Origin: Pseudoxanthobacter soli DSM 19599
Lineage (GTDB): Bacteria; Pseudomonadota; Alphaproteobacteria; Rhizobiales; Segnochrobactraceae
Assembly: GCA_945898215.1 (NCBI GenBank)
Contig: CAMDHY010000003.1
Coordinates: 42,566-106,565, forward strand
DNA length: 64,000 nucleotides
Direction of reading: 5' to 3'
The notes under the pieces are model-generated. The model had not been told where the DNA came from. It made no database searches and worked only from the letters and a program-made list of their open reading frames with translations. Both the position numbers and the translations under genes were made by a program. Position 1 is the stretch's first letter. Every line of letters starts with the position of its first letter. Shown in pieces: positions 34,901-42,734 of the stretch.

Positions 34901-35566
34901 GCGTGCGAGAGCGCCCTGTTCCAGCGCTTTCCGTTCTACGCGAGCAAGACGGACGAGGTCGCCCTCGACGACTTCAATCAGATCTTCAAGACGAACGGCT
35001 TCATCGACGGTTTCTACAAGCGCTACCTGGCGTCGCTGATCGTTGAGCGGGGCGGCGGCTACGTGGCGACGGCGATCGACGGCGATCACCTGGCGATTTC
35101 CGACGAGGCCCTGCAGCAGTTCCGCCGGGCCCGACAGATCCGCGACGCCTTCTTCACCGCCCGCGAGGGAACGCTCTACGTCCCCTTCACGCTCACCCCG
35201 TCCTTCCTGTCGTCGAACCTGCTGCGCTCGACGCTGAACTACGACGGCAAGGAGATCGTCTACCGCCACGAGGCGCAGCGCGGCTACAACCTCGAATGGC
35301 CGAGCGGCGGCACCTCGAGCTTCGTCTCGGTGACGCTCGTCGGCCTGAACAACCAGGAAACGGCGGTGTCGCAGACCGGCCCGTGGGCACTGTTCCGGCT
35401 GATCGAGGTCGCCGGCGGCGGCGGGTCGCGAGGCTCGGCTGGCTTCGGCTTTGCGATCAGCGGGCCGGACAAGTCGAGCGCCGGCTACCAGCTGCGCGCC
35501 GGCAGCGTCAACAACCCCTTCAACCTGGGGCTGCTCAAATCCTTCCGCTGCCCGGAGGAGCTATGA
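31982..35566 (+). CDS. tssM: T6SS inner-membrane protein TssM (IcmF)
   Basis: 1194 residues, normal for TssM. Two membrane helices lie near the N-terminus (about 10-70) and a third near 450. The cytoplasmic NTPase-like domain has an intact Walker A (GPPGAGKTTIL). The large periplasmic part ends in the IcmF C-terminal beta domain (LEWPSGGTSSFVSVTL, GPWALFRLIEVAG). It spans the periplasm to TssJ. Its stop overlaps the tagF ATG. Confidence 0.95.
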   Translation: MVQALLSALLRLRTLFAVVGLVALSALIWIVGPMVTVFDVTPLGPVGTRIATIAVIVVGTVLTAVVRILLAYRANQRMIRSLLDTESVASLTEIQSDDEIERNRERFEAALRALEEAAVGSRAGKDFVQQFPWYVIIGPPGAGKTTILRNCGLNFPLADHLGPDPVAGVGGTRYCDWWFTDQAVLIDTAGRYTTQDSNAELDRAAWRGFLDLIRSHRRRRPINGVILAISLADVLARTDTSGRSHTEAIKRRLQELMRSFGMRLPVYVIVTKCDLLAGFSEFFEDHDEAMRAQIWGMTFPVDEAEAPFTRLFGPWFDELAGVLDTRVMKRLHEERAVARRARIYMFPREFRTLKQPLQDFFGEIFKANRFETQPVLRGLYLTSGTQEGSPLDRVIGALSRTFGLSAGLPVVQQGRGKSYFIKKVLTDVVFEEQDLVGTNRQLERKLALLNTGGYVAALAIAVVLGTIWVGAYARGTGEITSAEDRAAALQASLGNLPDRPSIAAVVPVLDQAATMVRDLSGSGWLSFVVGGGLAVTPTLGRHADQAYDRVLLTTLLPALKSWLESRITSVSQSASSPEQLVLLRELLQTYIMLGEPARLDRDWMIRDLKDEVRIAVPLDAKSQNALDDHLEHLVALLPRPVSIDQTVVDAARSRLRQVPQSDKVYARLLREGLQNRTLAPVDLGSLIGTAALQTTADASGSRSLVIPGIFTRDGFYKFFIPRLGAIVREELGADWVSGDGTQASGVMQELTAAVTDSYVQDYTQAWQAALGRISVGRFTDLQRAMVAIQALAGPQSPIERVVDAVRDNTDLPPPGEDSVLVSGNARPASGQSAALAAAQTAVASNVSANAFGDMPWPGNRIAQPFLPLIELVTPPPGNQLPPIAQIRDLLGNLYGSVAAVANAPQPPDAAFQLVLSRAKNPAGDVMGALQSSSALQPEPVRGWLRSITANTWRALLDLADVYVNAAWRTEVLPACESALFQRFPFYASKTDEVALDDFNQIFKTNGFIDGFYKRYLASLIVERGGGYVATAIDGDHLAISDEALQQFRRARQIRDAFFTAREGTLYVPFTLTPSFLSSNLLRSTLNYDGKEIVYRHEAQRGYNLEWPSGGTSSFVSVTLVGLNNQETAVSQTGPWALFRLIEVAGGGGSRGSAGFGFAISGPDKSSAGYQLRAGSVNNPFNLGLLKSFRCPEEL

Positions 35567-36294
35567 GCCGGCAGCCTCTGATCGCGGCCGGCTTCTTCGG
35601 CAAGCTGCCCTCGCGCGGCGACTTCGTCTCTCGCAACCTGCCGCCCGGTTTCGTGCGGGCGTGGGACGCGTGGGCGTCGGCGTGCCTCGCCGACGGCCGG
35701 CGCTCGCTCGCCGACGCCTTCCTGCAGCGCTACCTGCTCGCGCCGGTCTGGCGGTTCGCGGTCGCGCCGGGGCTCGCGGGCTCCAACGGCTGGATCGGCG
35801 TGCTCGCGACCTCCGTCGACGCCGTCGGCCGCTGCTTTCCGCTGACGATCGCCGCTGAACTCCCGGACGGGATCCCGCTGACCCGCCTCACCGGCGAGGT
35901 CTCGCGGCCGCTGTCGGACCTCGCGCGGATCGCGCTTCGCATGATCGACGGCCACCTCGCACCCGAGGCGGTCAGCGACGAGATCGGCCGCATCGCCACG
36001 GTTCTCGTAGGGGAGGCGGTGATGCCCGTCCGGCGCGAGGCGATCGGCGGCGACCAGGCCGTCGGCTGGGCGACCCGCGGCGCGCCGCACGCCTCGGTCG
36101 CCGTGCGCCTGACGATGACGGCCAAGGTGATCGAGCCGGGCGCGCGCTCGGTGTGGTGGCACGACGGCTGGGGTGGCGCTCCGGCCGAGACGGTCGTCTT
36201 CGCGGGCCTCCCGCAGCCCGACGCGTTCCGATGGCTGCTCGCCCCCGCCGAGGCCGGCGTGCGGGCGGCCGGCGATCCCGTCGGCGCGCCGTGA
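35563..36294 (+). CDS. tagF: T6SS-associated protein TagF
   Basis: 243 residues, one TagF/ImpM domain. The opening GFFGKLPSRGDFVSRNLP is near-consensus, followed by SVDAVGRCFPLTI. TagF represses the T6SS post-translationally, in several species by sequestering Fha. It overlaps tssM upstream and the phosphatase gene downstream, a gene order shared with PpkA/PppA-controlled systems. Confidence 0.93.
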   Translation: MSRQPLIAAGFFGKLPSRGDFVSRNLPPGFVRAWDAWASACLADGRRSLADAFLQRYLLAPVWRFAVAPGLAGSNGWIGVLATSVDAVGRCFPLTIAAELPDGIPLTRLTGEVSRPLSDLARIALRMIDGHLAPEAVSDEIGRIATVLVGEAVMPVRREAIGGDQAVGWATRGAPHASVAVRLTMTAKVIEPGARSVWWHDGWGGAPAETVVFAGLPQPDAFRWLLAPAEAGVRAAGDPVGAP

Positions 36295-37052
36295 CGACGC
36301 TGGTCCTCTCCGAGGGGATGGCGACGAGCTTCGCCTACAGCGTCGCCGCGCGCCGCAGCCCCGACCGCAGCATCTCGCAGGACGCCCACTTCCTGCATCC
36401 CGAGGCCGGGGTGTTCCTGGTCGCCGACGGGCTCGGCGGTCACGAGGACGGCGAACTCGCCAGCCGCGCCGTCGCCGAGATCGTCCGCCGCGTCGTCGTC
36501 CCCGGCCAGAGCCACGACGAGCGCTGCCGCGGCATCGAAACCGGACTGCACGCCATCAACCGGACTTTGCGCCGCGAGGCGGCCCGTCGCTCCGGAGCCT
36601 CGGTGGTGGGCAGCACCGTCGCCCTGGTGGTGATCGGCGAGGACGCCCTTGTCGGCATGTGGGTGGGGGACTCGCGCGTCTATCTCCTGCGCGACGGCGG
36701 CCTCGTCCAGCTGACGCGCGACCACACCTTCACGGCCGAACTCGGCATCGCCGGCCAGCGCGGCCAGGCGCTCACCCGTGCAATCGGTTCGAGCGACGAC
36801 CTGCGCATCGACCGCTTCCTCGGCCCGATCGCCGACGGCGACACCCTGCTCCTGTGCTCGGACGGTGTCACGAAGGTGTTGGACGACGGCGTTATCGCCG
36901 ATCTCATGGGCGAGCCCGTCGGCGGTCTGGCGGAACGGCTGCTGGCGCGTGCCGTGGTGGCGGGGGGGCGGGACGACATGACGGCGGTGATCGTCCGCAT
37001 CCGCAGCCTCGTCGAGCCGAGCCGGCGCAGCGGCGGAAGGGGCTGGCGGTGA
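36291..37052 (+). CDS. pppA: PP2C-family protein phosphatase (PppA-like)
   Basis: 253 residues from a GTG that overlaps the tagF stop. PP2C metal motifs are visible: SQDAHFL, LVADGLGGHEDGE, MWVGDSRVYLL, LCSDGVTKVL and GGRDDMTAV. No membrane segment is seen. It should remove the activating phosphate placed by the kinase in the threonine phosphorylation pathway. It overlaps the kinase gene downstream. Confidence 0.9.
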   Translation: MTTLVLSEGMATSFAYSVAARRSPDRSISQDAHFLHPEAGVFLVADGLGGHEDGELASRAVAEIVRRVVVPGQSHDERCRGIETGLHAINRTLRREAARRSGASVVGSTVALVVIGEDALVGMWVGDSRVYLLRDGGLVQLTRDHTFTAELGIAGQRGQALTRAIGSSDDLRIDRFLGPIADGDTLLLCSDGVTKVLDDGVIADLMGEPVGGLAERLLARAVVAGGRDDMTAVIVRIRSLVEPSRRSGGRGWR

Positions 37053-37972
37053 CGGCCGACCCGCCACCCTTTCCCGTCGTCGAGGCCGCCGATGGCCGGC
37101 AACCCGACCGGCTGACGATCCCGCCCGACTATGCGCTGCGCCGCCGCTACAAGCTCGGGCCGGTGATCGCGCGCGGCGGCATGAGCACGGTCTACCGCGC
37201 GACCGACACGATGCGGGTGCGGGCGCGCGCGGCCGAGTGCGATGTCGCCGTCAAGGTCGTCGACCTGATCGGCCCGACCCGCCCGGACGCGATCGAGCTC
37301 ATCCACCGCGAGGCGCGCCGGATGCGCGAGCTCGCCCACCCGAACATCGTCCGCGTCTATGATTCCGACGTCGACGGTCCCTACCACTTCATCGTCATGG
37401 AACTGCTCGCCGGCCAGACGCTGTCGCAAAGACTGCGGTCCGACCGCATCGCCCCGGACGGCATCCACGCCGTCATCGCCCCGGTGGCGGACGCCCTCGA
37501 CTGCGCCCACGCCCAAGGCATCGTCCACGGCGACCTGAAGCCCGGCAATATCTTCCTCACCACCCGCGGCGAGGTGAAGCTGCTCGACTTCGGGCTCGCC
37601 TTCGCCGTCCGCGCCGTCGCCGGCGACGACGAGGATCCGACGATCCACTACCTCGCCAGGGTCGGTGGGCTGACGCCGTCCTTCGCCGCCTACGAGATGC
37701 TCGCCGGCGACCCTCCCTCCGCGGCGAGCGACGTCTTCGCGCTCGCGGTGATCGCCTACATCCTCTACGCCGGCCGCCATCCCTTCGACCGCCGCAACGC
37801 CGTCGAGGCGAAGGCGCTCGGGCTGACGCCTGCGAGACCGCCGCACCTCGGCCGGCGGGCCTGGCGGATGATGTCGGCGGCGCTGTCGTTCGACCCGGCC
37901 GCGCGGCCCCAGCGCGCCGGCGAGTTCGCCGCGGCGCTCCATCCGCAGTACTGGTGGCAGCGCCTGCGCTGA
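37049..37972 (+). CDS. Ser/Thr protein kinase, soluble PpkA-like
   Basis: 307 residues, essentially a single kinase domain from about 33 to 300. The Gly-rich loop is RGGMSTVYRA, the ATP lysine is Lys69 (VAVKVVD), the catalytic loop is IVHGDLKPGNIF and the metal loop is LLDFGLA. The HGD instead of HRD makes it a non-RD kinase. Unlike classical PpkA it has no transmembrane helix or periplasmic sensor, so input must be cytoplasmic. The GTG start overlaps the phosphatase stop. TssL or TagH are the expected substrates. Confidence 0.88.
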   Translation: MTADPPPFPVVEAADGRQPDRLTIPPDYALRRRYKLGPVIARGGMSTVYRATDTMRVRARAAECDVAVKVVDLIGPTRPDAIELIHREARRMRELAHPNIVRVYDSDVDGPYHFIVMELLAGQTLSQRLRSDRIAPDGIHAVIAPVADALDCAHAQGIVHGDLKPGNIFLTTRGEVKLLDFGLAFAVRAVAGDDEDPTIHYLARVGGLTPSFAAYEMLAGDPPSAASDVFALAVIAYILYAGRHPFDRRNAVEAKALGLTPARPPHLGRRAWRMMSAALSFDPAARPQRAGEFAAALHPQYWWQRLR

Positions 37973-38051
37973 CACGGCGTCGTCGCACCGCTGTCACCCG
38001 ACCGGCCTAAGCTCAAGCGTTGCCGACGTTTCCCCGTGCCTCAGCGAGCCC

Positions 38052-41000
38052 ATGGTGCAGGTTGTCAAGCCGCGGACACTCGGCCTCTTGACGAAGGCGG
38101 AGCGTCGCCGATCCGGTGCGAGCTTCATCGTATCCGCCTTCGCCATGTTCGATCTCGCCGATCCGACCGATTTCGAGGGCGAGCAGGCGCTGTGGCTCGC
38201 CGCCGTCAAGGCGCTGCCGCCGGGGGGCATCCTCGACACCTGCATGCCGAAACCGACGGCCGAGGTGCTGATCGCGGGCCACGCCCGCCCCGCCGGCGGC
38301 GAGCCGACGACCCTCATGCAGGTCGTCGCGCGCATCGGTGACTACGAGACCCGCCTCGCCGTCGTCGGCGACCGCGTCTGGCAGGCGGGGCGAGGGGGCT
38401 ATACCCCGACGGCACCACGGCCGTTCGTCGAGATGCCGCTCGTCCCGGCGCGTGCCTTCGGCGGCGTCGGCCACGCGACCAACCCGGTCGGGGCAGGCTA
38501 TCGCGCGCTGCCGCGCCTCCTCGCCGGCGAACTCGTGGCGCTGCCCAACATCGAGGTTCCCGGCCGGGGCGTGCAGGCGATCGAGGACGAGCCGCCGCCG
38601 GCCCTGTTCGGGGCGATGGAACTCGACAGCCCGCTGCGGCGGCGGTACGCCGGCACCTACGACCGTCGGTGGCTCGAAACGGTGGCCCCGGCGCTGCCGG
38701 ACGACGTCGATCCGCGGCTGTTCATGCACGGCCACCGGCAGAACTGGCTCGACGGCTACCTCTCCGGCGACGAGGCGTTCGCGCTCGCCGGCTTCCACGA
38801 GGCCTACCCCTCGCTCACCGGCCGCCTGCCGGCGATGCGGGTCCGCGCCTTCATCACCCGCACCGAGGACCGCGACGCGCTGATCGAGCTGCCGATGGTC
38901 ATCGACACGCTCTGGCTCCTCGCCGGCGCGCGTCGCGGCATCCTCATCTATCGCGGCGCCCTGCCGGTCGACGACATCGAGGGGCGCGACGTCGCCGATG
39001 TCGTGCTCGCCTACGAGCGCAGCGCCGATCCGCCGCGTCCGGTCGGCGACTACGCCGCCTTCCGCCGGCTGCGCTGCGACCCCGAGACGGCGCAGCGTGT
39101 CGGCTTGAGCGAGGGGCCGCTGGTCCCGGCCAAGCCGGAGGACGCCGTTCGCCGCCGCACCGAGGCCCGACAGCGCGCCGCCGAGGCGGAGGCGGCCCGC
39201 CAGCACGCCGCCCAGGTCTTCCTGCTCGAGCGCCAGCTGCGCGAGGCCGGCGTGCCCGAGGTGCTCTGGCCCGAGGTGCCGCCGCCACCGCCGCCGCAGT
39301 TCCTGCTGCCGACACCCGAGGAGATCGCCGCCGGCGATCTCGATCTTGGCGAGATCCTAGATGCGGTCGAGGCGATGCGCCGGCAGGCCGAGGCGGAGCT
39401 GAAGAAGGCCCAGACGACGCAGACCGAAGTCGATCTCGACCTTCAGGCGCTGTCGCGCCCCGGCGCGACGACGGGTGACGTCGACCGGCTGCTCGACCGC
39501 CTCGCAGCTCTGGGGTCGGAGATGCCCGCCGCGCAGATCGATGCGCAGCTGCGCGACGCCGCCGCACCGCCGCTGGCCGAGGCCGTGGATCCCGCCGCCG
39601 CGGAGCTGATCGCGGCAATGGACGGGAAGGCGCAGGACTGGCGGCAACTGGTGCTCGACGCGGCGCGCGCGCCGACGAAGAGCGCCGCTCAGGAGGCGGA
39701 GGCCGCATTGGCGCGGGCGCTCGGTCTGCCCGAGGGATCGCCGTTCGCCGAGATCCGGACCGGCTTGGCCGAGATGTCGCGCATCGATCTGCCGGCGCTC
39801 GCCGACGCCTCCGACGTGCCGGCGGCGCCTCCGCCTCCGGCGACTGGTCCCGCCGACCTGCGCGGCATGCTCGACGGGCTGGTGGCCGACGCCGGCAAAC
39901 TCGCGTCTGCCGGACCGGGAAGCGCCGACAAGCTCGGCGAGATCGACGGGCAGCTCGTGCGCGTCCTGCCGGGACTGCGGGATGCCGCCGACCCGCTCGC
40001 CGCCCTGCTGGAGGCCCTGACCGCGTCGGCATCGGCGCCACCGCCTCCTTCATCGCCCGCCGAGGCGCTGGAGTGGTCCCGCGCATCGGTGGCGGAGAAC
40101 CTGAAGCAGAGCGGCGCCGCGATCGACGCGGCGGAAGAGCGTCTCGGTGAAGCGCTGACGAGCATCCGCAGCCTGTCGCCGACGGCGATGTTCCCCGAAG
40201 AGCCGCTGTCGCCGGCGGCGGCGCGCAGGTTCGGCGATCGTCTGCTCGCGGCGATCCGGGGTGGGCTGGTGCCCGCCGGCCGCGATCTCGCCGGCATCGA
40301 CCTTCTGGGTGCCGACCTCACCGGAGTCGACCTGCGCGGCTGTCTGATGGAGGGCGCGGTGCTGACCGGCGCGCGCCTCGCCGGGGCGGCCACGGCGGGC
40401 ATTGTGCTGACCGGTGCGAACCTCGACGACGCCGATCTCAGCGGATGCGACCTCAGCGGCGCCAATCTCGCCCACGCGAGCGGACGCAGGGCCCGTCTCA
40501 CCGGCTGCAACCTCGCTGGCGCCCGCTTCGACGAGATCGTTCTCGACGGCGCCATCCTCGACCGATGCCGTTTCCGTCGCGGATCGCTGATCAAGGCGTC
40601 GCTGGCCAGCATCGACCTGTCCGGCGCCGATCTCACCGAAATGACGTTCATCGAGTGCGATCTCACGGACGCCACCATGACCGGGGCCACCATCACCGCG
40701 ACGCAGTTCCTGCTGTCGACGCTCTCCGGCGTGCGCGCCGCCGGTGCCGTCATTCGGGAGACGACCTTCATCAACACGCGCGGCGACCGCATCGATTTTC
40801 GCGGGGCACGCCTCGACCGCTGCGGGTTCCTGGGGGAGAGCCACCTGTCCGGCGCCTGCCTCGAGGGCGTCGAAGCGACCGATGCCACCTGGAACGGCGG
40901 CGATCTCGCGGGTGCGCGCTTCCGCCGCGCGCGGTTCACCCGCGCCCTGTTCGCGGCGAGCGACTTGACCGGGGCCGACTTCCGGCTGGTCGCGGCCCCC

Positions 41001-41219
41001 GGCATCCGCCTGGACGACTGCCGGCTCGTCGCAGCCGATTTCGCCGCGGCCGATCTGCGCGGCGCGCAGATGCACCGGGCGGACATGACGGCGGCGTCCT
41101 TCCGCGGCGCCAATCTCTACGGCTGCGACCTGACCGACGCCACGCTGGCCGGCTGCGATCTCGCCGGCGCCAACCTCGCCAAGACGGTGATCGCCATGGT
41201 CGGCACCCATGTCGATTGA
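38052..41219 (+). CDS. DUF2169 domain fused to pentapeptide-repeat protein (T6SS accessory)
   Basis: 1055 residues. The N-terminal ~350 residues match DUF2169 (SAFAMFDLADPTDFEGEQAL, FGGVGHATNPVGAGYRALP), a domain found next to T6SS vgrG genes and shown in Agrobacterium to act as an adaptor for effector loading. A charged, partly coiled-coil and Ala/Pro-rich region follows (about 360-740). From about 745 to the end there are continuous A(D/N)LxG-type pentapeptide repeats forming a right-handed quadrilateral helix. It begins the cargo block, 79 bp after the kinase gene. It may be a chaperone, a structural part of the spike, or an effector. Confidence 0.85.
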   Translation: MVQVVKPRTLGLLTKAERRRSGASFIVSAFAMFDLADPTDFEGEQALWLAAVKALPPGGILDTCMPKPTAEVLIAGHARPAGGEPTTLMQVVARIGDYETRLAVVGDRVWQAGRGGYTPTAPRPFVEMPLVPARAFGGVGHATNPVGAGYRALPRLLAGELVALPNIEVPGRGVQAIEDEPPPALFGAMELDSPLRRRYAGTYDRRWLETVAPALPDDVDPRLFMHGHRQNWLDGYLSGDEAFALAGFHEAYPSLTGRLPAMRVRAFITRTEDRDALIELPMVIDTLWLLAGARRGILIYRGALPVDDIEGRDVADVVLAYERSADPPRPVGDYAAFRRLRCDPETAQRVGLSEGPLVPAKPEDAVRRRTEARQRAAEAEAARQHAAQVFLLERQLREAGVPEVLWPEVPPPPPPQFLLPTPEEIAAGDLDLGEILDAVEAMRRQAEAELKKAQTTQTEVDLDLQALSRPGATTGDVDRLLDRLAALGSEMPAAQIDAQLRDAAAPPLAEAVDPAAAELIAAMDGKAQDWRQLVLDAARAPTKSAAQEAEAALARALGLPEGSPFAEIRTGLAEMSRIDLPALADASDVPAAPPPPATGPADLRGMLDGLVADAGKLASAGPGSADKLGEIDGQLVRVLPGLRDAADPLAALLEALTASASAPPPPSSPAEALEWSRASVAENLKQSGAAIDAAEERLGEALTSIRSLSPTAMFPEEPLSPAAARRFGDRLLAAIRGGLVPAGRDLAGIDLLGADLTGVDLRGCLMEGAVLTGARLAGAATAGIVLTGANLDDADLSGCDLSGANLAHASGRRARLTGCNLAGARFDEIVLDGAILDRCRFRRGSLIKASLASIDLSGADLTEMTFIECDLTDATMTGATITATQFLLSTLSGVRAAGAVIRETTFINTRGDRIDFRGARLDRCGFLGESHLSGACLEGVEATDATWNGGDLAGARFRRARFTRALFAASDLTGADFRLVAAPGIRLDDCRLVAADFAAADLRGAQMHRADMTAASFRGANLYGCDLTDATLAGCDLAGANLAKTVIAMVGTHVD

Positions 41220-42282
41220 CGACATCCAGGCCCACGCCCGCCACCGCGTTCCCTTTCTCGGCGGCAGCCTGTCCGGTGCCGATTTCCGCGGGTGTGACCT
41301 GTCGGACCTGGCAGTCGTCTCCACCGACCTGCGGCGCAGCAGCTTCCTGGGCGCCAGGCTCCGCCGCACGCGCTTCATCGACTGCGATCTGCGGGAGGCG
41401 GACCTCAGGGCAGACGTGCTCGACGGCGTCAGCTTTCTCGACTGCCGCCTGGCCGCGGCCGAGCTCGGTGGCATCCGCACCGCCGACGTCATGCTGGCGA
41501 AATGCTCGTGCCCCGGCCTGCGCATGGCCGGGGCGGCGATCGAGCGCCTGCAGATGCTCGCCAGCGATCTGAGCGGCGCCGACCTTTCCGATGTCGTGCT
41601 GTCGACGGTGGCCGTGCTCGACTGCGAGCTCGCCAGCATCGACCTTGCTCGCGCGTCCCTCACCGCCTTCATGGTGACGCGCGCGGACCTGCGGTCGGCA
41701 ACCCTCGACGGTCTCAGTCTCGACACCGGGGCCCTGATCGAGGCGGATCTTTCGGGCCGCGATCTCGCCGGTCTGATGCTGGCCCGGGTCAATCTCACCG
41801 GCGCGAAGCTCGTCGGCACCAACCTCGCCGGCGCCGACCTGAGCGGCGGGCTGCTGATCGGAGCGGATCTGCGCAAGGCGAACCTCACCGCCGTCCGTGG
41901 CCGGATGGCGATGTTCGCCCAGTCCGATCTGTCGGGCGCCAATCTCGCCGACGCCGATCTCGGCATGGCCAACTTCCAGGACGCCAAGCTCGAGGGGGCG
42001 ACCTTCTCCGGCGCCGACCTGGAGCTCGTGGTGGCGAGCCGGGCGCTGGCGTCGGGGGCTCGGTTCGACGGTGCGCGGCTCGCCTATGCGCGCCTCGACG
42101 CGACCGACCTCGCTGGCGCCCGCTTCGACGGCGCGCACTTCCGGCAGACCGACTTCCACCGGGCCGCGACCGAGGGAATGGTCGCCTTCGGTGCGAGCGG
42201 CGGCGTGCTGCAGACGGATCAGGTGCGGGCGATCGCGGAGCTCTACGACCCGCGTCGGGTCCGGGATGCGGTGGAGGGATAG
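41209..42282 (+). CDS. Pentapeptide-repeat protein
   Basis: 357 residues consisting almost wholly of pentapeptide repeats (LSGADFRGCDLSDLAVVSTD and onwards), ending in a short non-repeat tail (VRAIAELYDPRRVRDAVEG). Its ATG overlaps the end of the DUF2169 gene by 11 bp, and the repeats resemble those in that protein, suggesting the two arose by duplication and act together. No signal peptide or membrane helix. Role in the T6SS is inferred from position. Confidence 0.85.
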   Translation: MSIDDIQAHARHRVPFLGGSLSGADFRGCDLSDLAVVSTDLRRSSFLGARLRRTRFIDCDLREADLRADVLDGVSFLDCRLAAAELGGIRTADVMLAKCSCPGLRMAGAAIERLQMLASDLSGADLSDVVLSTVAVLDCELASIDLARASLTAFMVTRADLRSATLDGLSLDTGALIEADLSGRDLAGLMLARVNLTGAKLVGTNLAGADLSGGLLIGADLRKANLTAVRGRMAMFAQSDLSGANLADADLGMANFQDAKLEGATFSGADLELVVASRALASGARFDGARLAYARLDATDLAGARFDGAHFRQTDFHRAATEGMVAFGASGGVLQTDQVRAIAELYDPRRVRDAVEG

Positions 42283-42285
42283 CGA

Positions 42286-42702
42286 ATGGTCGGCTTCGTC
42301 AGCTCGCAGGGACCCATTCCCTACACGGACTTCGCCATGCCCGACGTCTGCCTGACACCCGTGCCGCCCTCGCCGGCGCCGGTGCCGATCCCCTATCCGA
42401 ACATCGGTCTCGGCCCGACGGCGATCCCGACGCAGGTCAAGATGCTGGTGCTCGGCATGCCCGTCCACAACCTGACGACCCAGAAGCCGATCAGCAACGG
42501 CGACAATGTCGGCGTCGGCCTCGGGGTGGCGTCCGGCATGGTGATGGGGCCGGTGAGTGCGGCCTTCGGGTCGACGGTGCTGTTCGTCGGCGGCCCCCCG
42601 GCGAACGGCATGGCCAACCCGACGAAGCAGAACGGCCTCAGCCCGAACGCCGTCGGCATGACGCTGTCGATGTCGCAACCGAAGCTCGCGACGACCCGCT
42701 GA
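42286..42702 (+). CDS. DUF4150-type PAAR-like spike tip protein
   Basis: 138 residues. The pattern IPYTDFAMPDVCLTP, the PIPYPN block and GLSPNAVGM match DUF4150 PAAR-like proteins, which sharpen the VgrG spike. There is no C-terminal toxin extension. It starts 3 bp after the pentapeptide gene and precedes vgrG by 32 bp, as expected for a spike cassette. Confidence 0.85.
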   Translation: MVGFVSSQGPIPYTDFAMPDVCLTPVPPSPAPVPIPYPNIGLGPTAIPTQVKMLVLGMPVHNLTTQKPISNGDNVGVGLGVASGMVMGPVSAAFGSTVLFVGGPPANGMANPTKQNGLSPNAVGMTLSMSQPKLATTR

Positions 42703-42734
42703 GCAACCGCACACAGTTGAGCCGAGGCAACGCG

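Noticed and set aside
30818..35269. Open frame of 1483 codons on the minus strand opposite tssM
   Set aside because: It is antisense to tssK, tssL and tssM, whose products are clearly recognisable. Long antisense frames are expected in DNA of this GC content, and its translation is low-complexity without any domain.
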